Notes under the pieces: model-generated
Told to the model about the DNA's origin: nothing
The model's database searches: none
The model's input: the letters and a program-made list of their open reading frames with translations, nothing else
Program-made: the position numbers and the translations under genes
Shown here: one piece after another, positions 1-8,026 of the stretch
Layout: every line of letters begins with the position of its first letter
Position numbering within the stretch: the stretch's first letter is position 1
Virus record (IMG/VR): IMGVR_UViG_3300030098_004301
Location: 1 to 27,048 of that record
DNA: 27,048 bases
Strand: one strand, 5' to 3'
DNA from: a virus

Positions 1-142
1 AGACTTTAGCCCTCACATGATGTACGACCCCCAAACGGGCGAAGGCGAAATGGCCAATACTTTTGAAGAGCATATGGAAATGAAAGAAAAAGGCTTTACG
101 CACGAAAAGCCAGACATGGAGGAAGAGGATGATCAAGCGTAA
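1..142 (+). CDS. 3' end of a small acidic phage protein (partial)
   Basis: An open frame enters from the left edge in frame 2 and stops with TAA at 140-142, giving at least 46 residues. The visible part contains MMYDPQTGEGEMANTFEEH, then KEKGFTHEKPDME, and ends in a very acidic tail (MEEEDDQA). Short phage proteins with a 'MYDP-TG-A-T-EEH-GY-H-KP' type pattern are common beside structural genes; I recognise the style from memory but no function is established. It overlaps the next gene by 14 bases, which suggests co-translation. The start lies outside the window, so full length and start codon cannot be judged. Confidence 0.75.
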   Translation, partial: DFSPHMMYDPQTGEGEMANTFEEHMEMKEKGFTHEKPDMEEEDDQA

Positions 143-656
143 GTTTATTATTAGCGAGCAAGCAGGAACACCTGTTGCTTCGCCAGCTACGGTCTTTACA
201 AGCACCACACACCACACCACAAATGCACAAGCAATTGCAGCAAGCACAGCGGCAACCGTTGGCCTACCAGAGCCCACAAACATTAAGAGCACAATAACCA
301 AGTGTGATGTGTACTTAACGTTTTCAGGCACAGCCGGACAAACAGACTACTCCGTGCAAGTGTCTAGCGACGGAACAAATTATGCAAGCCACACAACTGG
401 CAATGTAACTACAAATACCACTGTAATTCTTCAAGATGTAGAAGGGCTATACATTGTTGTTGGGGTGGCACCAAATGCCGGAGGCGCTGCTGCAAATGTT
501 CTATGCACAGTAACAGGTGTGCGGGAAATTTACCGAACAGCCAGCAACCAGCAAATGCGACAACGATACACAACAAATCGACAGCAAGCGCTTGGTACCG
601 AAACAGAGGCTGTCGAAAACGTAACAGTAGACCACTTGTCTGCAGACTACTCATAA
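129..656 (+). CDS. Putative beta-rich virion protein, function unknown
   Basis: This 175-residue protein has no family I can name. Residues about 55-135 are dominated by alternating polar and hydrophobic residues with Thr, Val, Gly and Asn, including a stretch like YSVQVSSDGTNYASHTTGN. That pattern is typical of beta-sandwich domains in phage decoration or fibre proteins. There is no signal peptide or membrane segment. The last 40 residues are polar with several Gln and Arg. Its start lies inside the preceding gene (14-base overlap) and it is followed one base after its stop by a 55-residue gene. Placement before the terminase suggests a virion or assembly role, but that is inference. Wrong-frame alternatives in the same region look like shadows. 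Confidence 0.75.
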   Translation: MIKRKFIISEQAGTPVASPATVFTSTTHHTTNAQAIAASTAATVGLPEPTNIKSTITKCDVYLTFSGTAGQTDYSVQVSSDGTNYASHTTGNVTTNTTVILQDVEGLYIVVGVAPNAGGAAANVLCTVTGVREIYRTASNQQMRQRYTTNRQQALGTETEAVENVTVDHLSADYS

Positions 657-657
657 C

Positions 658-825
658 ATGCCTTACCGTATCGTTAAGTCAAAAGACAAAGACGGCAAAG
701 CTATGTATTGCGCCCACAAAGAGGGCGTAGATGCACCCAAGGCATGCAGTAACTCTAAGAAGAACATACGTATGTATGTTGCGTTCGCCCTCAAAGGTGA
801 CAAGAAAAAAGGAAAGTCTAAATGA
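658..825 (+). CDS. Small basic hypothetical protein (55 aa)
   Basis: An ATG at 658 opens a 55-codon frame ending with TGA at 823-825. The product begins MPYRIVKSKDKDGKAMYC and ends in a Lys-rich tail (GDKKKGKSK), with about one quarter Lys/Arg and two cysteines (C18, C30). It fits exactly between two genes: it starts one base after the upstream stop and overlaps the next gene by four bases (ATGA at 822-825). Such tight packing argues that it is real despite its size. No family is recognised. A basic nucleic-acid-binding or virion-packaged peptide is possible but unsupported beyond composition. Confidence 0.72.
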   Translation: MPYRIVKSKDKDGKAMYCAHKEGVDAPKACSNSKKNIRMYVAFALKGDKKKGKSK

Positions 826-1340
826 GTGACACCACAGAGCTTATACAAGCAGACTACACCATCGATAATGCTTGCGTATCAGGTAACGTGTTTGCCAAAC
901 AAGCCGTTGAAGGAATCATTGCTGATGTTCTATGCCAGGTTAAGATGTCTGTTGACGTGGCCCTGGGGCTACACGGAGACGCGCACAAACTGAGCCAAGT
1001 AGACAACATTAAAGCAACCTTTGGTATTGCGCGAGCCGAAGTGGGCGGCTGTCTAGATATGCTCAAGCATTACTCTAACGCTGCACTAACACCTAAACAT
1101 CGCTATGCGCGAGCTTGCATGTTCCACTTTGCGTCTGTGCTTGATGACTCTGCAGAAGATGTGTCGAAAGTTAAAGGTGCAACGTCTAAGCATCTAGCAC
1201 AATTCGGACGCAACCTTGTCGAGTTTATGACAAACCTGCATATGATTATGGCTGACAGCACATCCGACAAAAAACGTGTGGCACTTGTTGCCTCTTATAC
1301 AGGCAAGGTGCCAGGGGCTAATGGGGAAATCCTACACTAA
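822..1340 (+). CDS. Hypothetical protein in terminase-small-subunit position
   Basis: This 172-residue protein looks mostly alpha-helical and soluble. A cluster at about residues 75-125 (GGCLDMLKHYSNAALTPKH, then MFHFASVLDD) and the segment QFGRNLVEFMTNLHMIMAD look like amphipathic helices. It lies directly upstream of the large terminase gene, with TAATG stop-start overlap at 1338-1342, which is where many phages encode the small terminase. However, I see no obvious helix-turn-helix or N-terminal DNA-binding signature, so I do not call it TerS. Translation is coupled on both sides (ATGA at its start, TAATG at its end). Structure prediction and a search for an oligomeric TerS fold would be decisive. 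Confidence 0.8.
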   Translation: MSDTTELIQADYTIDNACVSGNVFAKQAVEGIIADVLCQVKMSVDVALGLHGDAHKLSQVDNIKATFGIARAEVGGCLDMLKHYSNAALTPKHRYARACMFHFASVLDDSAEDVSKVKGATSKHLAQFGRNLVEFMTNLHMIMADSTSDKKRVALVASYTGKVPGANGEILH

Positions 1341-2944
1341 TGGCAAAGTTACCACCTAAAGTAGCTAAAGAAATTCGTAAGTGCGCTACGGACTTTGACT
1401 ACTTTTGCCGCAAGTACCTCAAGATTGTGGATAAGGGTGGGCGTGTTGTTAACCTAAAGCCTAACAGGGCGCAACGTGAGTTCCTAGAGGCTGACGCCAA
1501 GAACCCATGGGTGTATGTGCTTAAGGGTAGAAAGAGGGGCCTAACGACCATTATCGCAGCCTTAAACTTTCACTCCACCTTGTTTACGCCATATCACTAC
1601 ACGCTAGTACTGGCGCACACAGAAAACGCAGCTAAGTCTATATTTCGTATATACAGCCGCTTTTATGAAAACCTGCCGTCTTTTCTAAAGTTTCCGGTTA
1701 AACTGCAAAACAAACACGAGCTTGAGTTCGAGCATGGCGGATACATTTGTGCAGCAACCGCAGGCTCTGACTCTGCTCGAGGTGGCACGTACCAGTCTAT
1801 TCACTGCTCTGAGTTTGCGATGTATGAAAACATCGAGGCTCTTATTGCGTCTGCCCTTAACACCGCAGGTGAAAACCCGCGTGTTACGTTAGAAACTACA
1901 GCCAATGGTTTGAATGATGCGCATAGGATTTGGACAAACCCTGGTGGTTTTGAAAAGCTCTTTATTAGCTGGTTTGACGACGAGAATGCCCTATCTAAAA
2001 AGAAACCCGAATGGGTTCCGAAAGAGATTGCAGATCTCGCTACAACGTATGGGCTTACGCAAAAACAAATTAACTGGGCAGCCGATACGTATCTCACGAG
2101 ATGCGCGGCTAACTGGAACACGTTCCTTCAAGAATACCCACCGGAAGCACATCTTGCCTTCATATCATCTGGTAAACGCTTCTTTAACCATGCGTATGCG
2201 CACGCAAAGCCACAGCCAGGGTATCGAAGATACCAAGAGCCATTAAGGTACAGAGCATATGTTATGGGCGTCGATACGGCGTCAGGCTCAGAACATGGCG
2301 ACTATTCTGCTTGGTGCCTGCTTGATTGCACAAACAAGAAAAAACCAGAAATAGTTTCCACGTTTTACCAAAAGGTGGCACCATCGGAGTTTGCGCAAAA
2401 GGTCAAAGAAGAGGCTGAAGCGTTTAACGCAATGGTTTGCGTAGAGTCAAACTCCTACGGTCTTTCGATTATCGAGTACCTTGTTAACATGGAATACGTT
2501 AACCTGTACCGCCGTGTTAAGTACGACGCAGCTACTAACAGGTATTCGCACAACATAGGGTTTGCTACTACTTCGTCTACGCGATCTATCTTGATGGCTA
2601 GAATTCAGGAGTACATTAGCCGTAAATGGCTAGACCCAATCGACACAACCCTGCAAGCAGAAATGAACACGTTTGTGTTTAACAAGTCAGGTAAGCCTAC
2701 GGCAGAGGTTGGAAAGCATGATGACATGGTAATGGCTACAGCGCTTGCGCTGGTAGCATTTGATCAAGTCGATGCTGAACAAGAAATCAAACAACGCAAA
2801 GCTCCGACAAATATTGAAGAAGTTTTGCAGTTTGAAATGCAGACAGGACGTCTTTATCGCAATTCAAAAAATATGTTTAACGATGAAGACATACTGTCTA
2901 AACCTATAGAAGAAGCACCCATGGGTAATTTTTCTAGACACTAA
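1340..2944 (+). CDS. terL: Terminase large subunit (DNA packaging ATPase/nuclease)
   Basis: This 534-residue protein is the packaging motor that pumps DNA into the prohead and cuts concatemers. Visible motifs in order: a deviant P-loop KGRKRGLTT at residues 62-70, which lacks the classical GK(S/T) lysine but resembles the 'KaRQlGfTT' type seen in one terminase family; a Gly/Ser/Arg stretch leading to IHCSEFA at 154-160, corresponding to Walker B/coupling; and LETTANG at 184-190, corresponding to motif III. The C-terminal RNase H-like nuclease domain shows GVDTASG with D312, VCVES with E369, and KHDD with D461/D462 as candidate metal ligands. Length is normal for the family. It starts by TAATG overlap with the upstream gene and is separated from the scaffold gene by 30 bases. 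Confidence 0.96.
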   Translation: MAKLPPKVAKEIRKCATDFDYFCRKYLKIVDKGGRVVNLKPNRAQREFLEADAKNPWVYVLKGRKRGLTTIIAALNFHSTLFTPYHYTLVLAHTENAAKSIFRIYSRFYENLPSFLKFPVKLQNKHELEFEHGGYICAATAGSDSARGGTYQSIHCSEFAMYENIEALIASALNTAGENPRVTLETTANGLNDAHRIWTNPGGFEKLFISWFDDENALSKKKPEWVPKEIADLATTYGLTQKQINWAADTYLTRCAANWNTFLQEYPPEAHLAFISSGKRFFNHAYAHAKPQPGYRRYQEPLRYRAYVMGVDTASGSEHGDYSAWCLLDCTNKKKPEIVSTFYQKVAPSEFAQKVKEEAEAFNAMVCVESNSYGLSIIEYLVNMEYVNLYRRVKYDAATNRYSHNIGFATTSSTRSILMARIQEYISRKWLDPIDTTLQAEMNTFVFNKSGKPTAEVGKHDDMVMATALALVAFDQVDAEQEIKQRKAPTNIEEVLQFEMQTGRLYRNSKNMFNDEDILSKPIEEAPMGNFSRH

Positions 2945-2947
2945 TCC

Positions 2948-2960
2948 CGCCTGCTAGGCG
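2948..2960 (+). other. Small hairpin between terL and scaffold
   Basis: The bases CGCCT GCT AGGCG form a perfect 5-bp stem with a 3-base loop directly after the terminase stop and four bases before the scaffold Shine-Dalgarno (AAGGAG, 2964-2969). No T-run follows, so it is not an intrinsic terminator. It could protect or mark an mRNA end, or be chance. Only the inverted repeat is seen; the role is unknown. Confidence 0.35.
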
Positions 2961-2974
2961 TAAAAGGAGCAACA

Positions 2975-3862
2975 ATGAGTTATTTGGATTCAGAATCCCT
3001 GGACAAAGTAGGTGACATGCTATCTGAAGGCACGCCTATGGAGGTCCACGAAGAAACTGTGCAAGAGTCTTCGCCAGAAGTCAGCGAAGTAAAAGAAGAG
3101 ACACAACAAAGCGACGCGCCGATTGCGGATGAGGGCCACCAAGCCCCAGCAAGTGCAGAGCCGGTAAGCTCACAACCTGATGCTTTTTCAGATACTGGAG
3201 AAGTTGAGGAAGGAGTTCACCGCGTTCCGTATAAACGGTTTCGACAAGTAATTGATGCAAGGAATCAACTAAGAAATGAACGGGATTATTTGACACAGCA
3301 AGTTCAAGAGTTGGCCCAATCTATGGAACAGCTTAAGAATGCATCTCAAACCCCGGCTGAAGCTCCACAGCAAACTCAGCAGGTAGAGGCGTATCAAACT
3401 TCGCTAACCCCGCCTGAGTTTTTGTCGGAAGAAGAAGCGCAATACTTTAACGCACTCCAAAGCGAATTTGGAAAAAGGTATGATTCTTTAGCGTCTAGGG
3501 TACATAACTACGAGCTTGGCATGGCAGAACAGCAATTAGAAGCTGAGATTGCCAGCGCCACCGATGTTTACCCTGATGTGCCACGTCGCGCCATCTTAGA
3601 GGCAGTAGCCAGCGGCAACATTAACGTTATGGATGTTGCAGAGCGTTACCAGTCTTTTGTTAATCAAATGCGAGAACAGGCGATTGCTGATTACTTGCAG
3701 GACAACCCGGATGCAAAAAGGTCATCGGCTGCGCCAAGGCCTTCACGAACGGGCGGTTCTTCACCAGCAAAAAGCCGAGTTCAAGCAGATGTTAAGCCGA
3801 AGAACCTGGCTGATGCTCACAAAGCACTTAGTAAGTTTCTAAAAACAAACAACATTTTTTAA
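2975..3862 (+). CDS. Capsid scaffolding protein
   Basis: This 295-residue protein is acidic at its N-terminus (residues 1-80 rich in Glu, Ser, Gln and Pro). The segment RVPYKRFRQVIDARNQL then continues into a predicted coiled coil to about residue 121; an 'RVPYxRF' motif leading into a helix is characteristic of many phage scaffolds. A Gln/Pro-rich linker, a helical middle and a basic, Ser/Pro-rich C-terminus with KSRVQADVKPK follow; basic C-termini commonly bind the capsid protein. It sits immediately before the major capsid gene. A good Shine-Dalgarno (AAGGAG at 2964-2969) precedes the ATG by 5 bases, unlike most genes here that rely on overlap. No protease motif is seen. Confidence 0.85.
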   Translation: MSYLDSESLDKVGDMLSEGTPMEVHEETVQESSPEVSEVKEETQQSDAPIADEGHQAPASAEPVSSQPDAFSDTGEVEEGVHRVPYKRFRQVIDARNQLRNERDYLTQQVQELAQSMEQLKNASQTPAEAPQQTQQVEAYQTSLTPPEFLSEEEAQYFNALQSEFGKRYDSLASRVHNYELGMAEQQLEAEIASATDVYPDVPRRAILEAVASGNINVMDVAERYQSFVNQMREQAIADYLQDNPDAKRSSAAPRPSRTGGSSPAKSRVQADVKPKNLADAHKALSKFLKTNNIF

Positions 3863-3863
3863 T

Positions 3864-3870
3864 AAGGAGT
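3864..3870 (+). promoter_or_regulatory. Strong Shine-Dalgarno of the capsid gene
   Basis: AAGGAGT lies 7 bases before the capsid ATG, in one of the few true intergenic gaps of the operon. Most neighbours start by stop-start overlap with weak sites, so this independent strong site fits the much higher amount of capsid protein required. Confidence 0.75.
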
Positions 3871-3877
3871 CCCTAAA

Positions 3878-5410
3878 ATGGGCGCAACATTAGCTACCTT
3901 TCAGAACATCCTGAAAGAATTTTATATTGGTCCAGTAATTGAAGAGCTTAACAATGAGATCTTCGTTCTGGAAATGTTTGAAAAGGCCGTTGTTGATTGG
4001 CAAGGCCGTGTCGCAATTATCCCAGTACACGTAAGCCGTAACAGCGGTGTTGGTTTCCGCCAAGAAGGTGGCACAACGACCGGCGCTGGAGCACCTAGTG
4101 CTTTGCCTGACGCTGGTAGCCAAGGGTTTAATCGTCTTCAGATTAATGCTCAGTACCAGTATGGCCGTTTTGAAATTACTGGCCCTGCTATTTCTGCAGC
4201 TAAGTCTGGCGGCAAAGGCGCGTTCATTGGATACGTCGATGCTGAGATGAAGAAGCTTGTTACCGATGTTAAGATTAGCGCTAACACTGTAAGTGTTTGT
4301 GGTAACGCTGTGCGTGGGTACGTGTCCGAAAAAGCAGTCTTTGCGGCAGGGGGCGCAGGTAACCCATCAAACGCAGGTCTTATTGGCACTTGGGGAACGG
4401 CTACTGTTGACTACACGGGCGATTACACTGCCTGGGCTGGCGCTCAAGACGGCATTGCCAACATTGCAACTTGGGTTCCTGTTCGTTTAATTCGAACAGA
4501 TACGCATGAGCAAATTGTTCTAGAAGACAACCCAGCCAACCAAGGCATTTTTGTTGTTTCTTCTGACGCTACTGCGGGAACAATTACCTTGCGATTTGGT
4601 GAAGGTGTTGGAGGCAAAGACCTAGACCTAACGGTTACCGCTCCTGGTTACGGTGTTGCCGTTGCTCTTAGCTTTGTAAACGGAGTAGATTCTGCTGCTG
4701 GTGCAGCAGTAGGGCTACAGCTTCAAACTCCAAACACAACCATTGCGCAGTCAATGATGCAGCTTGAGCCAGTAGGAATGTACGGGAATGTTTCCGACAC
4801 GTCGTTCTTTGGTATTAACCGTGACCCTGCACAGCCTAGCCCAGAGCCAGCTTTGCGAGGGCATGCTTTTAATGCCTCAACTGCAGCCGCACCTCTTGCT
4901 GGTTTGACAGCCTTGTCTCTTACTCGCATGCAACAGTGCCTAGACGCACCGCTTGTAGACGGGCTTGGAGTTGCTGCTAGCGCTACTGGTACGCACGCCT
5001 ACCAAACTGGCACACTGCCAGATGGTGGTGGTAAGGAAGCAGACATCATTATGATGAACTCGCTTACTCGTCAGCAGTACACAGCGCTTCTCCAGGGAAC
5101 TAATGCAGGCAACCTGTATGTAACTACTGATTCTGCAAAGAATGGAGACGGTGGTTTCATGAGCTTGGGTTACGCAGGAATTCCTATTAAGACAAGCCGT
5201 GCAATCCATCGTGGTATTCTTGCGTTCTTACGTAAGGACACATGGAACATTACAGAGCTTGAGTCGGCAGGTTTCGCGGACATGGACGGAAACGTTCTTA
5301 GCCGTGTGCCAGACGTTGATGCCTACCGAGGCTTCTACCGATGGTACTGGAACCTTGTGTGCAAGCAACCTAACTGCAATGTGATCCTTTTTGGTGTAGC
5401 ATTAAACTAG
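3878..5410 (+). CDS. Major capsid protein (HK97-like fold)
   Basis: This 510-residue protein forms the icosahedral shell. The N-terminal half contains an E-loop-like region (WQGRVAIIPVHVSRNSG, GFRQEGG, then a GRFEITGPAI segment). The C-terminal half contains IIMMNSLTRQQYTALL and the closing segment GILAFLRKDTWNITELESAG through RWYWNLVCKQPNC, the pattern of P-domain/A-domain ends in large phage capsid proteins. Residues about 150-270 are Gly/Ala/Asp/Val-rich with beta-strand alternation and look like an inserted domain, making the protein longer than minimal HK97-type capsids. It follows the scaffold by 15 bases with a strong Shine-Dalgarno (AAGGAGT, 3864-3870) and is immediately followed by an intrinsic terminator, consistent with very high expression. 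Confidence 0.93.
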   Translation: MGATLATFQNILKEFYIGPVIEELNNEIFVLEMFEKAVVDWQGRVAIIPVHVSRNSGVGFRQEGGTTTGAGAPSALPDAGSQGFNRLQINAQYQYGRFEITGPAISAAKSGGKGAFIGYVDAEMKKLVTDVKISANTVSVCGNAVRGYVSEKAVFAAGGAGNPSNAGLIGTWGTATVDYTGDYTAWAGAQDGIANIATWVPVRLIRTDTHEQIVLEDNPANQGIFVVSSDATAGTITLRFGEGVGGKDLDLTVTAPGYGVAVALSFVNGVDSAAGAAVGLQLQTPNTTIAQSMMQLEPVGMYGNVSDTSFFGINRDPAQPSPEPALRGHAFNASTAAAPLAGLTALSLTRMQQCLDAPLVDGLGVAASATGTHAYQTGTLPDGGGKEADIIMMNSLTRQQYTALLQGTNAGNLYVTTDSAKNGDGGFMSLGYAGIPIKTSRAIHRGILAFLRKDTWNITELESAGFADMDGNVLSRVPDVDAYRGFYRWYWNLVCKQPNCNVILFGVALN

Positions 5411-5415
5411 AGTGA

Positions 5416-5448
5416 GGGGAGGGGGTTTCGGCCCCCTCCTTATTTTAT
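5416..5448 (+). terminator. Intrinsic terminator with UUCG loop after capsid gene
   Basis: GGAGGGGG (5418-5425) pairs perfectly with CCCCCTCC (5432-5439). An additional T-G wobble closes a TTCG tetraloop, and G-T wobbles extend the base. The stem is followed by TTATTTTAT. This is a very stable hairpin with a U-rich tail, located 7 bases after the capsid stop codon. The plus-strand operon continues immediately after it with no obvious new promoter, so it probably terminates only a fraction of transcripts, or is bypassed by an antiterminated or phage polymerase. Confidence 0.88.
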
Positions 5449-5608
5449 GCTAGAAGTATTTCAAATCATTACGCTTGTGCTAGTCGATGTGGTGCTTTTG
5501 CAAAAAATTGCAGAGCATATCCGATTGCGCCATGATAGAAAAAAACAACAGGCCGAGGAGTTGATAGACCAATACCCTCCGTCTGTTCTTTACGGTAGGG
5601 AGATGTAG
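5447..5608 (+). CDS. Putative 53-aa membrane microprotein
   Basis: An ATG at 5447, inside the T-rich tail of the preceding terminator, opens a 53-codon frame ending with TAG at 5606-5608, two bases before the next gene's ATG. The product starts MLEVFQIITLVLVDVVLLQK, a plausible single transmembrane helix, followed by a charged helix (HIRLRHDRKKQQAEEL) and a polar end. The gap between capsid and the next gene is completely filled by this frame, which supports it. Against it, there is no good Shine-Dalgarno before the ATG, and the upstream C-rich strand is buried in the hairpin. Function is unknown; similar small TM proteins occur in phage head operons. Confidence 0.5.
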   Translation: MLEVFQIITLVLVDVVLLQKIAEHIRLRHDRKKQQAEELIDQYPPSVLYGREM

Positions 5609-5610
5609 CC

Positions 5611-6096
5611 ATGGCTGACGGTTCAAACCCATTTGGTGGAATGCCTGAAGGCTCGTCTATGTTTGGAGATGAGTTTCAATTAAATCTTGATTTGTTAAAC
5701 CAAGGTGGTGCTTCCGGCGGCTCTCAACTTGATTACGCAACTTTAGGAAAACTTATTGCTTCTGCTGCAAGCCAACTAGGGCAACAGCCGCAACAGCCAG
5801 GCTATCAAAACATGGTGCCACCTCAATCAATGACAATGAGGCCACCCGGCGGCATGGTTACAAACATGCCAAGAGGCTCAATGCCCAATCAAAATAAAGG
5901 CCTAGATCCCGCTACGATGAAGCAACTAGCTGCAAAAAAACTTGCAAAAGAACAAGCTGCAGCAGCAGAAAGTAAAGGCATTGGCGGCGCACTAGGAACA
6001 CTTCTCGGTGGCGCACTAGGGTTTGCCGTTGGTGGCCCGCCAGGGGCAGGCATTGGAGCAAGCGCAGGCGGCGGATTAGGCAAAGCGGTAAGCTAA
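5611..6096 (+). CDS. Gly-rich hypothetical protein with glycine-zipper tail
   Basis: This 161-residue protein has a polar N-terminus with Gly, Ser and Met-rich motifs (NPFGGMPEGSSMFGDEF), a Gln/Pro/Met-rich middle, a short Lys/Ala helix (AAKKLAKEQAAAAESK), and from residue 122 a Gly/Ala-rich hydrophobic segment (GGALGTLLGGALGFAVGG, then PPGAGIGASAGGG) resembling glycine-zipper membrane-inserting helices. Such tails occur in proteins that insert into or cross membranes. A Shine-Dalgarno AGGGAG (5597-5602) precedes the ATG. It sits between capsid and portal, so it could be an internal virion protein or a small ejection component. No family recognised. Confidence 0.75.
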   Translation: MADGSNPFGGMPEGSSMFGDEFQLNLDLLNQGGASGGSQLDYATLGKLIASAASQLGQQPQQPGYQNMVPPQSMTMRPPGGMVTNMPRGSMPNQNKGLDPATMKQLAAKKLAKEQAAAAESKGIGGALGTLLGGALGFAVGGPPGAGIGASAGGGLGKAVS

Positions 6097-6106
6097 AGGC
6101 ACACTC

Positions 6107-8026
6107 ATGGCTGAACAAAAAAAATTCCCAACGGACATGAAGTCCCAAATACTTAGCTCAGACAACGATAAGCGTGAGCATCGTCGATGTTGGGATTTGG
6201 CGATCTTGTTCCTTCAAGGCCAACAGTGGCTTTCGTATGACGTAAATCTTGGCAGGTATGAGCTTTCTCGCCCGCGAACTGGGGCAAACGTACATGCGAC
6301 CGTTAACCTATTGCTCAATATGTATAGAAACATATTGTCTAGGCTGACGATTAACTACCCCTCTATTGCGGTAGTTCCAGCAACCCCTGCACCAGATGAT
6401 GTGACAAAGGCAAAAGCAACAGAGCTTTTCCTTGAGTATCACTGGAATGCAGATGAGCTTAAAAAGACGTTGTCGCTAGCGTTTAGCTACTTGTTATCAA
6501 TGGGAACTTGTGCGCTTCATACGTACTATGACCCAGGAAAAAAGCGTGTAACAACAGACGCGCATAGTGCTTATGACATATTTTTTGAGTCGGGAGTGCA
6601 AATGCCAAGCGAGTCTGAGTGGACAGCTATTCGGACGTACCACACCAAAGAAGCGCTAAAGAAAGCATACCCCGACCACGCAGAAAAGATTGAAGAAGCA
6701 TCTACTACGCGAATAGATGAAAAACCTACGGGACAACAGATACCTGCAAACAGGGTCGAGCTTTACGAGGTGTATTGGAAGGATGGTCGCCACGCTATCC
6801 TGATGGACAACGTGTATCTGTATAAAGAAGAAGACGCGCTGGTTGATCCGTTTCCAATTCAAATCATACGTTACACAGTTATACCAACTCGCCTTTGGGG
6901 TCTTGGCCTTATTGAGCCACTCGTTGATCTCCAGTGGTATTACAACAAGGCTAGAAGCCAGGTAATTCAAAACGCCGAGCTAATGGCTAATCCAAAGGTG
7001 TTAATACCAAAAACCGCAGGCGTGCCAACCAACGCATTTACTGACCGTCCAGGCGAAAAAATATATTACAATGCTACTGGCGGTAAGCCAGAGATGATGG
7101 TCCCTGCGCCACTGCCTGGGTACATCATGGACAACATGAGCCGCATTCAGGCAGAGATGGGAGACGTAGCAGGAATTCACTCTGTTAGCCTTGGAAGGCG
7201 TGCAGTAAATGTTAGCTCAGGCGCAGCTATTGCAGAGCTTGCGTCGAAAGATTTAAGCCAGCTTGAGATAACACAGTCATTTATCGAAGACGCTGCAAAG
7301 AACGTTGCAAAGCTTACATGCTTGCTAGCCAAAGCTCATTACTCAAAAGGCAAGTATGTAAAAATGATGGACGAGTACGGTTCTGTCATACACAGAGAAA
7401 TAAAGAACGAAGACATTGTTGATAACCCAGAAATCTTTATTCAGGCGGGCTCTTTGTTTAGAAAAGAAGCGCACGATAGAGATGCAAAAGTTCTCGAGTT
7501 GTTTAACCTTGGCCTCATAGATAAAGAGCAGGCCATGTATGAGCTATCTTTCCGAACAAGCAATGCCCAGGTAAGCGAAAAGGTTCAGGCGCTTGCACAC
7601 GCGCAAGAAATACTCGATGGCGTCAAACAAGGCATGATGGTCGAGATTTACTCAACAGATGACCTTGATGCGTTTAGCAGAGTCTTCAAAGACTTTATGA
7701 GGACTGATGACTTCTACAACATGCAGCCTGAAATGCAGGATTACGTGAGCGATGTTTACACTTCGATTATAGCGTTTGGAAAAGGTCAGCAGGCATATCA
7801 ATCTGGAATGCAGCAGCGCAAAGTATTCCCAAGAGAGGTAGAGGCAGGCACAACAATGCAACAAACTGCAATGCAAGCGGCCCTTCCTGAGAGCCAAGCA
7901 GCACAACAGCAGGTTGGTGCAGAGGCGGCCCGTAACGCCTCAGAAGCGCTAGAAGTAGAAGACGCCGTTAGCAGAATGGCTGCAGGAACAGAGGCAACGA
8001 TATCTCCATTTGGAGGGCAGCTTTAA
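6107..8026 (+). CDS. Portal protein
   Basis: This 639-residue protein forms the dodecameric DNA entry channel at the capsid vertex. The N-terminal region (RRCWDLAILFLQGQQWLSYD, later NLLLNMYRNILSRLT) and the segment SAYDIFFESG followed by a mixed region are typical of portals. The segment FPIQIIRYTVIPTRLWGLGL running into PLVDLQWYYNKARSQVIQNA contains the conserved 'fwG.s.i..l...Q..yN' portal signature at about residues 247-285. A long helical region follows and the C-terminus is Gln/Ala-rich (about 560-620), as in other short-tailed phage portals. It is unusually placed downstream of the capsid gene. The Shine-Dalgarno is weak (AAAGG at 6095-6099). Its stop overlaps the next start (TAATG). 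Confidence 0.93.
   Translation: MAEQKKFPTDMKSQILSSDNDKREHRRCWDLAILFLQGQQWLSYDVNLGRYELSRPRTGANVHATVNLLLNMYRNILSRLTINYPSIAVVPATPAPDDVTKAKATELFLEYHWNADELKKTLSLAFSYLLSMGTCALHTYYDPGKKRVTTDAHSAYDIFFESGVQMPSESEWTAIRTYHTKEALKKAYPDHAEKIEEASTTRIDEKPTGQQIPANRVELYEVYWKDGRHAILMDNVYLYKEEDALVDPFPIQIIRYTVIPTRLWGLGLIEPLVDLQWYYNKARSQVIQNAELMANPKVLIPKTAGVPTNAFTDRPGEKIYYNATGGKPEMMVPAPLPGYIMDNMSRIQAEMGDVAGIHSVSLGRRAVNVSSGAAIAELASKDLSQLEITQSFIEDAAKNVAKLTCLLAKAHYSKGKYVKMMDEYGSVIHREIKNEDIVDNPEIFIQAGSLFRKEAHDRDAKVLELFNLGLIDKEQAMYELSFRTSNAQVSEKVQALAHAQEILDGVKQGMMVEIYSTDDLDAFSRVFKDFMRTDDFYNMQPEMQDYVSDVYTSIIAFGKGQQAYQSGMQQRKVFPREVEAGTTMQQTAMQAALPESQAAQQQVGAEAARNASEALEVEDAVSRMAAGTEATISPFGGQL

Noticed and set aside
1529-1550. 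Apparently broken Walker A in the terminase
   Set aside because: The P-loop lacks the GK(S/T) lysine, but a related deviant form is known in one terminase family, and all other ATPase and nuclease motifs are intact, so the gene does not look defective.
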